Under the pieces are notes generated by a model. That model had not been told where the DNA came from. It worked only from the letters and a program-made list of their open reading frames with translations, and ran no database searches. DNA of 64,000 bases from Bin87 sp964347975 (GTDB lineage: Bacteria; Chloroflexota; Dehalococcoidia; Lucifugimonadales; UBA3495), in assembly GCA_964347975.1 (NCBI GenBank), contig CAYGAY010000017.1:8768-72767 (forward strand), given 5' to 3'. A program made the translations under genes and the position numbers. Positions 1 to 8,338 of this stretch are shown one piece after another (the first letter of the stretch is position 1; every line of letters begins with the position of its first letter).

Positions 1-1
1 G

Positions 2-61
2 ACGGCGCTGGTTGTGGACATTCTGTACGGTTACGCTGACCCGCGGGTCCGGATGAACTAG
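2..61 (+). CDS. DppB-type ABC permease, C-terminal end only (partial)
   Basis: The window opens inside a reading frame that ends at the TAG at 59-61. The visible residues, TALVVDILYGYADPRVRMN, are the typical last stretch of a DppB/OppB inner-membrane permease: the end of the final membrane helix followed by the family's YxDPRxR tail. The other DppB proteins in this window end the same way. It lies 23 bases upstream of an intact DppC gene, so the pair is the usual dppB-dppC order. The rest of the gene is outside the window. Confidence 0.85.
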   Translation, partial: TALVVDILYGYADPRVRMN

Positions 62-84
62 ACGACTCGGGCCGGAGGGCGATT

Positions 85-969
85 TTGGCTTCTGAAACTC
101 CTGCATTGGTGATCGACGGCCGCCGGCCGGTCAGCGTGGCGCAGCGCATCAGGGACGCGCGGCTGCCCTGGGTTCCCATCGCCATCCTGCTCATTATCGT
201 CTTCTGCGCCATCTTCGCCAACCTGATTTCGCCCCACGACCCGCGCGAAAACAACGTTCGCAACAAGCTGCAAGCCCCCTTCACCAGCGCGGAGCACATC
301 CTGGGCACCGACCGTCTGGGCAAGGATATGCTGAGCCGTCTGATTTACGGCTCACGCACCATGCTTCAGGTCTCGGCGCCTTCAATGGTAGTTGCCATCC
401 TCGTCGGCACCGTGATCGGCCTCGTGTCCGGTTATTCGGGGCGATGGGTGGACTCCATCCTGATGCGGATCACCGACGCGGTGCTTGGTTTTCCATCAAT
501 TCTGGTTGCGCTACTCATCGTGACCTATCTGGGCACCGGCGTGTGGAATGTGATGATCGCAATTGCGGCCACCCAATGGGCGCGGTTTGCCAGGATGATA
601 AGAGGCGAGGTATTGGCGATTCGTGACCGCGATTTCGTCATCCTGGCCCAAATCTACGGCGTCTCCTCCGGCATGATCGTTTGGCGGCACCTGTTCCCCA
701 ACGTCATCAACACGTTGATGGTGCTCACCAGCGTGAGCATCGGCCAGGTAATCCTGCTGGAAGCCTCCCTCAGCTTCCTTGGCCTGGGTCTTGCGCCCGG
801 CGATCCGGCGTGGGGCATCCTGGTAGCCGAAGGTCGCGAGTTCCTCACCCAAGCCTGGTGGATCGCCCTCTTCCCCGGCCTGATCATCACTATCGTGGTG
901 ATGGCCTTCAACTTCTTCGGCGACTGGCTGCGCGACTACCTCGATCCCAGATTACGCCGCGCCGGGTGA
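85..969 (+). CDS. DppC-type ABC transporter permease
   Basis: Inner-membrane subunit of an Opp/Dpp-family importer (peptides, nickel or oligosaccharides), 294 residues, normal for the family. An N-terminal helix near residues 28-48 is followed by the conserved periplasmic GTDRLGKDMLSRLIYG stretch (about 72-87), a five-helix transport domain, the cytoplasmic EAA loop around GEVLAIRDRDF (about 174-184) that contacts the ATPase, and the family tail FFGDWLRDYLDP. The start is TTG at 85, chosen because a GGAGGG site lies a few bases upstream and no ATG is placed as well. It follows a DppB end and precedes a decayed copy of the same pair. The substrate cannot be told from sequence. Confidence 0.93.
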   Translation: MASETPALVIDGRRPVSVAQRIRDARLPWVPIAILLIIVFCAIFANLISPHDPRENNVRNKLQAPFTSAEHILGTDRLGKDMLSRLIYGSRTMLQVSAPSMVVAILVGTVIGLVSGYSGRWVDSILMRITDAVLGFPSILVALLIVTYLGTGVWNVMIAIAATQWARFARMIRGEVLAIRDRDFVILAQIYGVSSGMIVWRHLFPNVINTLMVLTSVSIGQVILLEASLSFLGLGLAPGDPAWGILVAEGREFLTQAWWIALFPGLIITIVVMAFNFFGDWLRDYLDPRLRRAG

Positions 970-993
970 CCGCGTTCGGTTGCTGCCGTTATG

Positions 994-1023
994 GCGCGGT
1001 ACCCTGCCAAGAGGGTATCGCGC
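994..1023 (+). terminator. Stem-loop downstream of the intact dppC
   Basis: Positions 994-1005 and 1012-1023 form a 12-bp stem (one G-U pair) with a 6-base loop, 25 bases after the DppC stop. A short T-rich stretch follows at 1024-1032. It reads as a factor-independent terminator and would separate the intact permease pair from the decayed copy; the U-tract is weak. Confidence 0.55.
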
Positions 1024-1099
1024 GTTGACTTTTGCCGCCAGGGTTCAATGCTGACGGCCCATACCCGCGCGCTGCTGTCGCGCTTGCGCTGTCCGGCTT

Positions 1100-1412
1100 G
1101 GCATGATAGCGCGAAATCGCCGCGAAACGCTGCCGGAACAGTACGGTAGTGTGGAAACACGCCCTGCGCAACGCCCTCATCCCCATTCTCACCTTCAGCG
1201 GCATCAGCCTGGCGGGTTTGCTCAACGGCGCCATCGTGGTGGAGCAAGTATTCGCCGTGCCCGGCTTGGGACGGTTGATGCTGGACGGCGTGTTGCAGCG
1301 GAATTTCCCAGTGGTGCAGGCGGCGGTAATGGCCTCGGCGTTTTTCTACATTCTGACGGCGCTCATCGTTGACATCCTGTACGTGTACGCTGACCCCAGA
1401 ATCAGGCGCTAA
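1100..1412 (+). pseudogene. Decayed DppB-type permease (C-terminal third)
   Basis: Only the last third of a DppB permease survives. From 1149 the frame is open and reads WKHALRNALIPILT, then the last helices and the tail VYADPRIRR, ending in TAA at 1410-1412. Just upstream (about 1100-1148) the expected 'AKGLPERTVVWKH' segment can be rebuilt only by adding one base near 1130 and removing one near 1143. The roughly 200 N-terminal residues of a normal 300-residue DppB are absent, including most membrane helices. No start with a ribosome site is visible, so I read it as a remnant. It is followed by a matching dppC remnant. Confidence 0.8.
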
Positions 1413-1432
1413 CCCGATGCAGGAGCATACGC

Positions 1433-2061
1433 ATGGCGACCTCCGATACGGCGCTGGAGGGCGCGCCGCCCCAGCTGAACTGGCGGCAACGCGTTGCCGA
1501 GGCGCGACTGCCGTGGCTGCCCATCGCCATCCTGCTGGCGCTGCTGCGGTGCGCTGCCTTCGCCTCCTGGGTGGCTCCCCACGACCCGGACGGCTTAACA
1601 TCATCAACGGCAATTTGGCGCCCTTCGAGAATATGGATCACCCGCTGGGGACCGACGTACTTGGTCGGGATATGTTGAGCCGTCTCATCTACGGAGCCCG
1701 CACTACCGCGCAGATCAGCGTTATTGCGCCGGCCTTGGGAGCGGTTGCCGGCACGATAGCTGGTCTGATGTCGGGATACTGGGGCGGCTGGGCCGACGCC
1801 CTGCTGATGCGGATAGCGGATGCCGCCCTGGGCTTTCCCATCATCCTGCTGGAAGCGGCGCTGAGTTACCTGGGGTTGGGTTTGCCGGTCGGCGCGCCGG
1901 CATGGGGTATAATGGTCGCCGAAGGACCGGATGTAATCCTCGACGTGTGGTGGCTTTCCCGGTTTCCCGGTGTTGCCATTACGGTCGTGGCGCTCGCTTT
2001 CAATTTCTTCGGCGATTGGCTGCGCGACTATCTCGATCCCAAGTTGCGGCGGGCGCGCTAG
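1433..2061 (+). pseudogene. Decayed DppC-type permease: frameshift plus internal deletion
   Basis: The ATG at 1433 opens a DppC-like N-terminus (PWLPIAILLALL, PHDPDG). At about 1594 one base is missing and the homology continues in another frame (NIINGNLAPFENMDHPLGTD) to the family tail FFGDWLRDYLDPKLRRAR. In addition GFPI runs straight into ILLEAALSYLGLG. Compared with the intact DppC at 85-969, about 84 residues (roughly 250 bp) are gone in frame, covering two helices and the EAA loop that binds the ATPase. Either lesion should abolish function. With the dppB remnant before it, it forms a second, dead copy of dppBC. Confidence 0.88.
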
Positions 2062-2135
2062 CCGGCAGCATGGAGCGCTCTCTCTGACCGGCGCCGCGGG
2101 CGTTGACCGCGTCCTATTGGTTGAGGCACACTGCC

Positions 2136-2828
2136 ATGGCTACAAAACCGCACTCCTACCGGACGCTGGACGTCGACCTGCTGGACGCTTACCCCGACGT
2201 CTGGGGGCCATTGCCGGACCCCGAAATGCAGGAAAAACCGCAATGGGAGATTATGGACGCCGTGAGGAGCTGGTACGGCCAGCGCTCCGACGTTTTCGTA
2301 TCCGGCAACACCGGCATCTATTATGAAGAGGGCAACCCCAACGCCGTCGTCCGGCCCGACTGCTACGTGGTGTTCGGCGAGGGAGCAGAACGTCTGTGGA
2401 ATCCCTACGCCTATCGCATCTGGGATTTCGGCGCGACGCCGGCTTTCGTGCTGGAAGTCGGTTCCAAAAGCACCTGGCAGAACGACCTGGGCTACAAGCG
2501 GGATTTGTACGCCCGGCTGGGCGTTGCTGAATACTGGCGGTACGATCCGTCGGGCGGGGATTACTACGGCGAGCCGCTGGCGGGCGAGTATCTGGAACGC
2601 GGCGAGTATCAGCGGTTTGAGTTGCAGTCGGGACCGGACGGGATGATCCTGGCCCACAGCCCCGTGTTGCAGCTGGAGTTGCGCGTTCGAGACCTGCAAC
2701 TGGAATTCCACGACCCGGAGACCGGGGAGATCCTGGTGAACGCGATAGTACAGCGTGAAAGGCGGTTGGCCGCCGAAGCCGAGGTAGCCCGACTACAGGC
2801 GGAACTGCGCCGATTGCGCGGAGAATGA
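2136..2828 (+). CDS. Uma2-family (DUF820) putative endonuclease with coiled-coil tail
   Basis: A 230-residue member of the Uma2 family, which has a PD-(D/E)XK restriction-endonuclease fold and unproven biological role. Visible family marks are VVRPDCYVVF (about 81-90, first acidic residue), FVLEVGSKST (about 110-119, second acidic residue), YARLGVAEYWRYDP and a glycine-rich turn after it. The last 30 residues form a charged, leucine-spaced helix suited to a coiled coil. ATG at 2136 is preferred over TTG at 2103 because the family homology begins there. The gene sits inside a transporter operon, 7 bases before the ATPase gene, so it may be an insertion that kept read-through. Confidence 0.82.
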   Translation: MATKPHSYRTLDVDLLDAYPDVWGPLPDPEMQEKPQWEIMDAVRSWYGQRSDVFVSGNTGIYYEEGNPNAVVRPDCYVVFGEGAERLWNPYAYRIWDFGATPAFVLEVGSKSTWQNDLGYKRDLYARLGVAEYWRYDPSGGDYYGEPLAGEYLERGEYQRFELQSGPDGMILAHSPVLQLELRVRDLQLEFHDPETGEILVNAIVQRERRLAAEAEVARLQAELRRLRGE

Positions 2829-2835
2829 GAGCAGA

Positions 2836-3801
2836 ATGGCAAACGACTTAATCTTACAGGTGCGAGACCTCCAGACGCACTTCTTCACGCGCACCGGTGT
2901 GGTCAAGGCGGTGGATGGCATCAGCTTCGACCTGCGCCGGGGCGAAACGCTGGGCATTGTTGGAGAATCCGGTTCCGGCAAAAGCATGACCGCTTGGTCA
3001 ATCCTGGGCATGGTGCCCCACCCGGGGCGCATCGTAGGCGGAAGCATCGATTACCTGGGCGAAAACCTGCTGGAGAAGAGTCGTGGGGAGATGCGGGACA
3101 TACGCGGCTCCGGCATCTGCATGGTGATGCAGGACCCGCTCACATCGCTGAACCCGGTTTTTACGGTGGGGGATCAGCTGGTCGAAACGCTGCGTCTGGA
3201 ATACCAGGAACCGAGACGGTCCCTCCGCCAGCGGGCGATACAATTGCTTGACAACGTGAAAATCCCGGCTGCAGAAGACCGGTTGACCAACTTTCCCCAC
3301 CAGATGAGCGGCGGTATGCGGCAACGGGTGGTGGGCGCGATCTCCATTTCGCGGGCGCCCAACCTGCTCATCGCCGACGAGCCAACCACGTCTTTGGACG
3401 CTACCATTCAGTTGCAATACCTTCGCCTGTTGAAAGAGATCCAGGAGCAGACCGGAGCGGCCATCATTTTCATCACCCATGACTTTGGCATCGTGGCGCG
3501 GATGTGTGACCGGGTGGCCGTGATGTATGCCGGGCGAATTGTTGAGCAGTCGGACGTGGAAGATATGTTCGACAACCCGGCTCATCCCTACACCGAGGCC
3601 CTGCTGCAATCGGTTCCCGACCTGGACGCCGACGTTGATCTGCTGCCTTCCATAGAAGGCCAGCCGCCGTCGCTGGATGCCCTGCCGGCAGGGTGTTCCT
3701 TTGCCCCGCGCTGTCCCTACCGGTGGGAGCGCTGTGATGAATACCCGGACGAATTCACCGTCGCTGCGGGGCACACTTCCCGATGCTGGAGGGCGGAATA
3801 A
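2836..3801 (+). CDS. DppD-type ABC transporter ATP-binding protein
   Basis: Cytoplasmic ATPase of an Opp/Dpp-family importer, 321 residues. In order: Walker A GESGSGKS (about 44-51), Q-loop MVMQDPLTSLNP, signature MSGGMRQR (about 156-163), Walker B LLIADEPTTSLD, the switch histidine in ITHDFG, and the C-terminal oligopeptide-transporter extension with spaced cysteines (GCSFAPRCPYRWERC). Its stop overlaps the start of the partner ATPase by one base (TAATG), indicating translational coupling. This and the next gene are the only such ATPases in the window, so they may serve other permease sets encoded here as well (inference). Confidence 0.95.
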   Translation: MANDLILQVRDLQTHFFTRTGVVKAVDGISFDLRRGETLGIVGESGSGKSMTAWSILGMVPHPGRIVGGSIDYLGENLLEKSRGEMRDIRGSGICMVMQDPLTSLNPVFTVGDQLVETLRLEYQEPRRSLRQRAIQLLDNVKIPAAEDRLTNFPHQMSGGMRQRVVGAISISRAPNLLIADEPTTSLDATIQLQYLRLLKEIQEQTGAAIIFITHDFGIVARMCDRVAVMYAGRIVEQSDVEDMFDNPAHPYTEALLQSVPDLDADVDLLPSIEGQPPSLDALPAGCSFAPRCPYRWERCDEYPDEFTVAAGHTSRCWRAE

Positions 3802-4838
3802 TGGTTACCACTACCGTAGCGTCCGGAGAGGCCGTAGCGAGGGACGGGGACCAGGCCCTGGTGCGCCTGGAGGGCATCCGGCGCCATTTCCCGATATACC
3901 GTGGCAATGTGCTCCGCCGGCGAACCGGAACAGTCAAAGCCGTTGACGGCATCTCCATTAACATCATGCCCGGCCAGACCTACAGCCTGGTCGGCGAATC
4001 GGGTTGCGGCAAGACCACTACCAGCCGGATGCTGCTGATGGCCGACCGTCCCACCGACGGCAGCATCTACTTCGACAACCGGCCCATGCATCAGTTCTCC
4101 GGGGCCGAGCGGCGCAACTTCCGCGCTTCCGTGCAGGCCGTTTTCCAGGACCCGTGGAGTTCCCTCAATCCCCGGATGCGTGTTGACCAGATTATTTCGG
4201 AGCCTCTGATTACGCACCAGCGGCTCAACCGGTCGGCAGTGCGTTCCCAGGTCCACGAATTGTTGCAAGTCGTCGGGTTGCACCCTTTCCACGCCGAACG
4301 GTATCCCCATGAATTCAGCGGCGGTCAGCGTCAACGCATCGCCATCGCCCGGGCCCTTTCCACCCGGCCCAAGCTGATCGTGCTGGACGAGCCGGTTTCG
4401 GCGCTGGACGTTTCGATCCGCGCCCAGATCCTCAATCTGCTGAAGGAACTTCAGTCAACCTACGAGTTGAGCTATCTGCTCATCGCCCATAACCTGGCGA
4501 CGGTGCGGTACATGAGCCACACGGTGGGAGTCATGTACCTCGGCAAGATCGTCGAAGAAGCGCCGCCCATCGAACTGTTCACCAATCCTCAACATCCGTA
4601 CACCCGCGCGCTTATCTCAGCATCACTGCCGGCCCATCCGCGGCGGCAACGGGAAGAGCTGGTGCTGACGGGGGAAGTCCCTTCGCCCTTGAACCCGCCG
4701 GCGGGCTGCACCTTTCACCCGCGCTGCCCCTTCGTCATGGAGCGTTGCTCAGTGGATGCGCCGGCATTAGTGGAATACCAGACGGGCCACGCCACCGCGT
4801 GCCACTTATACGACGACAGCGGCGCCAACGCCTGCTGA
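3801..4838 (+). CDS. DppF-type ABC transporter ATP-binding protein
   Basis: Second ATPase of the same importer, 345 residues from the ATG at 3801. Shows Walker A GESGCGKT, Q-loop VFQDPWSSLNP, signature FSGGQRQR, Walker B LIVLDEPVSALD, and a cysteine-containing C-terminal extension (GCTFHPRCPFVMERC). An in-frame ATG at 3783 exists, but 3801 has a GGAGGG site just upstream and overlaps the previous stop by one base, so it is preferred. DppD and DppF normally act as a heterodimer beneath DppB and DppC. Last gene of this operon. Confidence 0.95.
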   Translation: MVTTTVASGEAVARDGDQALVRLEGIRRHFPIYRGNVLRRRTGTVKAVDGISINIMPGQTYSLVGESGCGKTTTSRMLLMADRPTDGSIYFDNRPMHQFSGAERRNFRASVQAVFQDPWSSLNPRMRVDQIISEPLITHQRLNRSAVRSQVHELLQVVGLHPFHAERYPHEFSGGQRQRIAIARALSTRPKLIVLDEPVSALDVSIRAQILNLLKELQSTYELSYLLIAHNLATVRYMSHTVGVMYLGKIVEEAPPIELFTNPQHPYTRALISASLPAHPRRQREELVLTGEVPSPLNPPAGCTFHPRCPFVMERCSVDAPALVEYQTGHATACHLYDDSGANAC

Positions 4839-4866
4839 CTGCTGAGAACTCCCAACGTCCGGTAGT

Positions 4867-4916
4867 TTGGGCGCCTTTTCACCGCTGGGAAGACTGAGAA
4901 GAAAGGGGGCGCCCAA
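4867..4916. repeat. 9-bp inverted repeat in the gap after the ATPase operon
   Basis: TTGGGCGCC at 4867-4875 is matched by its reverse complement at 4908-4916, with 32 bases between. It lies 29 bases after the DppF stop. It could be a weak terminator or the edge of a dispersed repeat; there is no T-run after it. The rest of the 4839-5150 gap holds a -10-like motif and a 66-codon frame that resembles no protein I know. Confidence 0.35.
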
Positions 4917-5079
4917 TCGCTTTAGCGGTTCTTGCCGAAAGTCGTCCGTTTGGGAGCGGCCACATGAAGCCCGGAGCAGAACATCCGCGCCGGGTTGTCC
5001 AAAAGGCGCATTGCCCCGCGGTTCGCTGATAACGGAAGGTTTTACATATCTGCAACGCGGATAGCCGGGCGGGTTGGGG

Positions 5080-5085
5080 TATAAT
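5080..5085 (+). promoter_or_regulatory. -10-like TATAAT upstream of the MFS gene
   Basis: A perfect TATAAT lies 66 bases before the TTG start at 5151. No TTGACA-like -35 is found at the usual spacing. Other genes in the window show the same pattern of a good -10 without a visible -35. Confidence 0.4.
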
Positions 5086-5150
5086 AGACGGCGTTGCCGG
5101 CCGGAATCGGCGCGGATTTTTGCGATTACCGGCATCCCAGGAGCGGTCAC

Positions 5151-6533
5151 TTGTTGCAAGCGCGGGAACTTGCCCATCCGGTGCGTCTGGCGCGCGGGAT
5201 GTTTTACGGTTGGTGGCTGGCGGTTATCGGCGCGGTCATCATGGTGATCGGGACGGTGCCCCTTTTCCAGGCGCTGTCTTTGTGGCTGCCGGTGTTGTCG
5301 CAGAATTTTGGCTGGACGCCGTTCCAAATGTCCTGGGCGTTCACGCTAACCCGGGTCGAAGGCACCGTGATGGGTCCCATCGCCGGCTGGGGAGTGGACA
5401 AGCTGGGGCCGCGCAAGATGGTGGTCATCGGGATGGTGATTTTCGCCGTCGGCTTCATTTTGTTCAGCCGGACGGACAACTTGTGGATGTTCTACCTGGC
5501 CTTCGTAGTAGTGAGCCTGGGGGCAGGCCTGGGGTCATGGCTCCCGGCGAACACCGCGTTGAACAACTGGTTTCGCCGGCGACGTTCTACCGCCATGTCC
5601 ATACCGATGCTGGGCTTCGGACTGGGCGGCGTCGTCATAGTGCCGTTGATGGCGTGGTCGATGGGATGGGATATCAAGTCCGGCGTGGAGATACCGGGCC
5701 GGCTGGGGTGGCAGAACACCGCGCTGCTGGTGGGCGCAATCGGCCTGGTTTCGGCAGTTCCCCTTGCCCTGCTGGTGCGAAACCGTCCCGAGGACTACGG
5801 GCAGCATCCCGATGGAGTGGATCCCGATACCGTCTCGGCCGCGAGCGCGCAGCGTTCCGCCAACGGCGGCGCGATCGCGCCGGACTACAGCTGGCAGGAA
5901 GCCATACGCACGCGGGCGTTCTGGCTGATCACCATGGGACACGCCAGCTCATCCATCATCATCATCAGCGTGATGTTCTATTTGGGCCTGATAATGGCTG
6001 ACCGCGGCTTCCCCCTGGAGCAGATCGGAGGGGTGATTTCCGTGCAGACGGCCGTATCGACGGCCTTCATTGTAGTGGGCGGCATCATCGGAGACCGCAT
6101 ACCCATTCGGCTGGCGATTTTCGGCTTCTCCATCCTGCAATCCTGCGCCATGGTAGTTTTGCTGATGGCGGAAACGCTGCCGATGTTCTACTTGTTCACT
6201 ATCCTGATGGGGATAGGGTTCGGCGGCAGGACGCCGTTGACCACCGCCATTCGGGGCGTATATTTCGGGCGCAGCAGCTTTGCCCGCATTACCGGAATTT
6301 CAATGATACCGATGAACATCATGTTCATCGTGGTGGTGCCATACGTTGCGTGGATGGAGGAGTACATCACGGGCAGCTACACGGCGCCCATGGCCTCCAT
6401 CGCTGCGGTTAGCGCGGTGGGAGCGGCGATGTTCCTGTTCCTGGGCAACCCGCGCCTTTCCCCGTCCCAGCGTCGGCAGGCCGACGTGCGCCGCCTGGTT
6501 ACGCAGGGAGCGGATACGCCGGCGGATGACTGA
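5151..6533 (+). CDS. Major facilitator superfamily transporter
   Basis: Membrane carrier of about 460 residues with twelve hydrophobic segments in two halves, a central charged loop (about 190-245 from this start), and the MFS loop between helices 2 and 3 (GWGVDKLGPRKMV). The FYGWWLA start of helix 1 and overall layout match the MFS group that includes monocarboxylate and oxalate/formate carriers. TTG at 5151 is chosen because AGGAG precedes it; an ATG at 5198 would shorten the protein by 16 residues, and the frame also runs open to 5094. It stands alone between converging units. The substrate is unknown. Confidence 0.85.
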   Translation: MLQARELAHPVRLARGMFYGWWLAVIGAVIMVIGTVPLFQALSLWLPVLSQNFGWTPFQMSWAFTLTRVEGTVMGPIAGWGVDKLGPRKMVVIGMVIFAVGFILFSRTDNLWMFYLAFVVVSLGAGLGSWLPANTALNNWFRRRRSTAMSIPMLGFGLGGVVIVPLMAWSMGWDIKSGVEIPGRLGWQNTALLVGAIGLVSAVPLALLVRNRPEDYGQHPDGVDPDTVSAASAQRSANGGAIAPDYSWQEAIRTRAFWLITMGHASSSIIIISVMFYLGLIMADRGFPLEQIGGVISVQTAVSTAFIVVGGIIGDRIPIRLAIFGFSILQSCAMVVLLMAETLPMFYLFTILMGIGFGGRTPLTTAIRGVYFGRSSFARITGISMIPMNIMFIVVVPYVAWMEEYITGSYTAPMASIAAVSAVGAAMFLFLGNPRLSPSQRRQADVRRLVTQGADTPADD

Positions 6534-6578
6534 CGCTCCCCAGGCAGCGCGCGCTATATGGCGAGGCCGGGTGTGCGC

Positions 6579-6596
6579 GGCCCCGGCGTTGGGGCC
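6579..6596. terminator. Small hairpin between converging genes
   Basis: GGCCCC at 6579-6584 pairs with GGGGCC at 6591-6596 around a 6-base loop, between the MFS stop and the stop of the gene on the other strand. The position suits a two-way terminator, but there is no U-tract. Confidence 0.3.
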
Positions 6597-6628
6597 GTTA
6601 TCCCAGCCGTTGCAACCGGGCCGCCGCC

Positions 6629-8071
6629 CTACTCAATGGCGTGCAGGATGCCGTCGGCGGTCCTGACGTAAAAACGGTCTCTGGCGAACACCGGCGCAAT
6701 CTCGATGGGCGCGTCCAGCGGGAGCTTCCAGATTTGCTCGCCGTCGGAGCGGCGCAGAGCGTAGAGGAAACCCGCGCTGTCCCCAAAGTACACCCGGTCT
6801 CCCATTGCCACCGCTGATGCGAAGATGGATCCGTCTGCGGTGAACCGCCAGATTTCCTTGCCGGAGTGAGCGTCGCCAGCGTAAAAGGTCCCGTTGAAGC
6901 TTCCCACGTAAAAGGTTTCGGGCGTCACCGCCGGCGCTGCCACCAGGCCGGTGGTGGTCCGTTCCCTGGGATCGAAGTCGGGATCGAAGAGCCATTGTCC
7001 GCCCTTCTGCACCGGGGGACGGGGCACTCCGGGGATCTGCCAATAGTAGAACTGCGCCCAGAGTCGATTGAACTGGTACTCGCCGGCGATCTCCCGCGCA
7101 TCGGCGTCAACGGCATAGATCCGGCCGCCGGCGGGGAAATACGCCAGTCCGTTGGCTACCGCCGGGGATGCCTTGGTGTTTCCCGAAGCGCGATAGCGCA
7201 GCTTGGCCTGGCCGGTCCTGGCGTCAAAGATGTACAGGTCGCCCAGGTTTGCCGCGGCATATACCAGCCCGTCGCTCACCGCCGGAGCGGAGCGGAGCTC
7301 GCCCACGATTTGTTCCTTCCACAACAGCTTGCCGGTGGCGGCGTCCAAGGCGTACACGAAGCTGTCGGACGAGCCGACGTACACGATGCCGCCGGACACC
7401 ACCGGGGATGATGAGATGGGGCCGGCGGTCTTGAATTCCCACAGCAGATACCGGGAGTTGCGGTCCACGGCCTGCACCCGGTGGTTGGTCAGGCCCAGGT
7501 AGATGGCATCGCCGGCAACCGCTACCGAATGATCCAGCGGAGTTGCGATCTCATATTGCCAGAGCTCGTCCCCCGTTGCCGAGTCCAGGGCGATCACCTC
7601 GAAATACCCCCCGACGTACACCGTGCCTTCGTGCACCACCGGAGCGCCGCGGGTGGGCGTGCCCAGATTGCGCGACCAGAGGACCCTTCCTGCCGGCTGG
7701 ACGGACGGCACGGGTATGTGCCGGGTCAGCCGCAGATCACGGCCGGTCATGGACCATTGGCCGTCCGGTGAGTCCGAGGTGGCCTCGGTGCTGGGCGACC
7801 GGAGCAGCAGCGTGATCGGGTTGGGAAAGAAGGGATAGTACAGCCAGGCCAGGAAGACCAGAGCCACCACGGCCACCCCAAGGCGGATCAGGCGGCGCCG
7901 GGTGAACCAGGCCAGGCGGCCGCGCCGCCGTGGCATGGCCCACCTGGGGATGTTGGCGGAGACGCGCTGGCATTCCCGGCAAGGCTCTCCGGGTGTTTGA
8001 TCCTCAGCCCCGCACCAACTGCAGGCTACGGTGTTGCTCGACCCGGTCTCGGATTGGGTGGCGTCGTTCAT
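6629..8071 (-). CDS. Membrane-anchored zinc-ribbon/PQQ-like beta-propeller protein
   Basis: About 480 residues. The N-terminus has a CxxC...CxxC zinc-ribbon-like motif (C17, C20, C31, C34), then basic residues and one membrane helix near 65-85. The remainder is a beta-propeller of PQQ-enzyme/BamB-type blades, each with the pattern 'P-V-V..G.VYVGS.D..VYALDA.TG..LW'. The helix places the propeller outside the cytoplasm. I see no residues that point to a PQQ-binding dehydrogenase active site, so a scaffold or assembly role is as likely as catalysis. The ATG at 8071 is preferred to one at 8107 because the ribbon and family-like sequence start after it. Confidence 0.82.
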   Translation of the reverse strand: MNDATQSETGSSNTVACSWCGAEDQTPGEPCRECQRVSANIPRWAMPRRRGRLAWFTRRRLIRLGVAVVALVFLAWLYYPFFPNPITLLLRSPSTEATSDSPDGQWSMTGRDLRLTRHIPVPSVQPAGRVLWSRNLGTPTRGAPVVHEGTVYVGGYFEVIALDSATGDELWQYEIATPLDHSVAVAGDAIYLGLTNHRVQAVDRNSRYLLWEFKTAGPISSSPVVSGGIVYVGSSDSFVYALDAATGKLLWKEQIVGELRSAPAVSDGLVYAAANLGDLYIFDARTGQAKLRYRASGNTKASPAVANGLAYFPAGGRIYAVDADAREIAGEYQFNRLWAQFYYWQIPGVPRPPVQKGGQWLFDPDFDPRERTTTGLVAAPAVTPETFYVGSFNGTFYAGDAHSGKEIWRFTADGSIFASAVAMGDRVYFGDSAGFLYALRRSDGEQIWKLPLDAPIEIAPVFARDRFYVRTADGILHAIE

Positions 8072-8140
8072 CGGTAGCAGATTACCCGGTTTTGGCGGGT
8101 GGGGCAATCATGGGAAGGCGGCTGCCGGCGCCCTGCGGTC

Positions 8141-8244
8141 GTTGCGAGCGCAGTATGGCAATCTCGCTGAGGCAGCAGTCAGTGGCAATAGGAGAACCCT
8201 TTCTGCGTCGGGGTTGCCACGTCGCTATGCTCCTCGCAATGACA
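8141..8244. repeat. MITE-like palindromic repeat, copy 1
   Basis: Two facing arms: TTGCGAGCG...TGGCAATCTCG (8142-8166) and GGTTGCCACG...CTCGCAATGACA (8212-8244), approximate reverse complements of each other. The same arms recur in at least six other intergenic gaps of this window. It fills most of the gap at 8072-8338. No coding sequence is seen. Confidence 0.7.
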
Positions 8245-8289
8245 AACCTGGTGCGCCTGAGACCGGCCGGGCCTCTCCGATGTTAAACG

Positions 8290-8316
8290 GTCATTCCCGC
8301 GGAAAGCGGGAATGAC
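8290..8316. repeat. REP-like palindrome, copy 1
   Basis: A perfect 11-bp inverted repeat (GTCATTCCCGC / GCGGGAATGAC) around GGAAA, 23 bases after the stop of the DppC-type gene transcribed toward it. The same palindrome core recurs near 28238, 45003 and 51963. It may also act as a terminator or mRNA-stabilising hairpin for the ABC operon. Confidence 0.75.
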
Positions 8317-8338
8317 GATTCGGGACGCCAATCGGGTA

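Noticed and set aside
4867..5064. A 66-codon plus-strand frame in the gap before the MFS gene
   Set aside because: No ribosome site, arginine/serine-rich composition and an inverted repeat inside; not supported as a gene.
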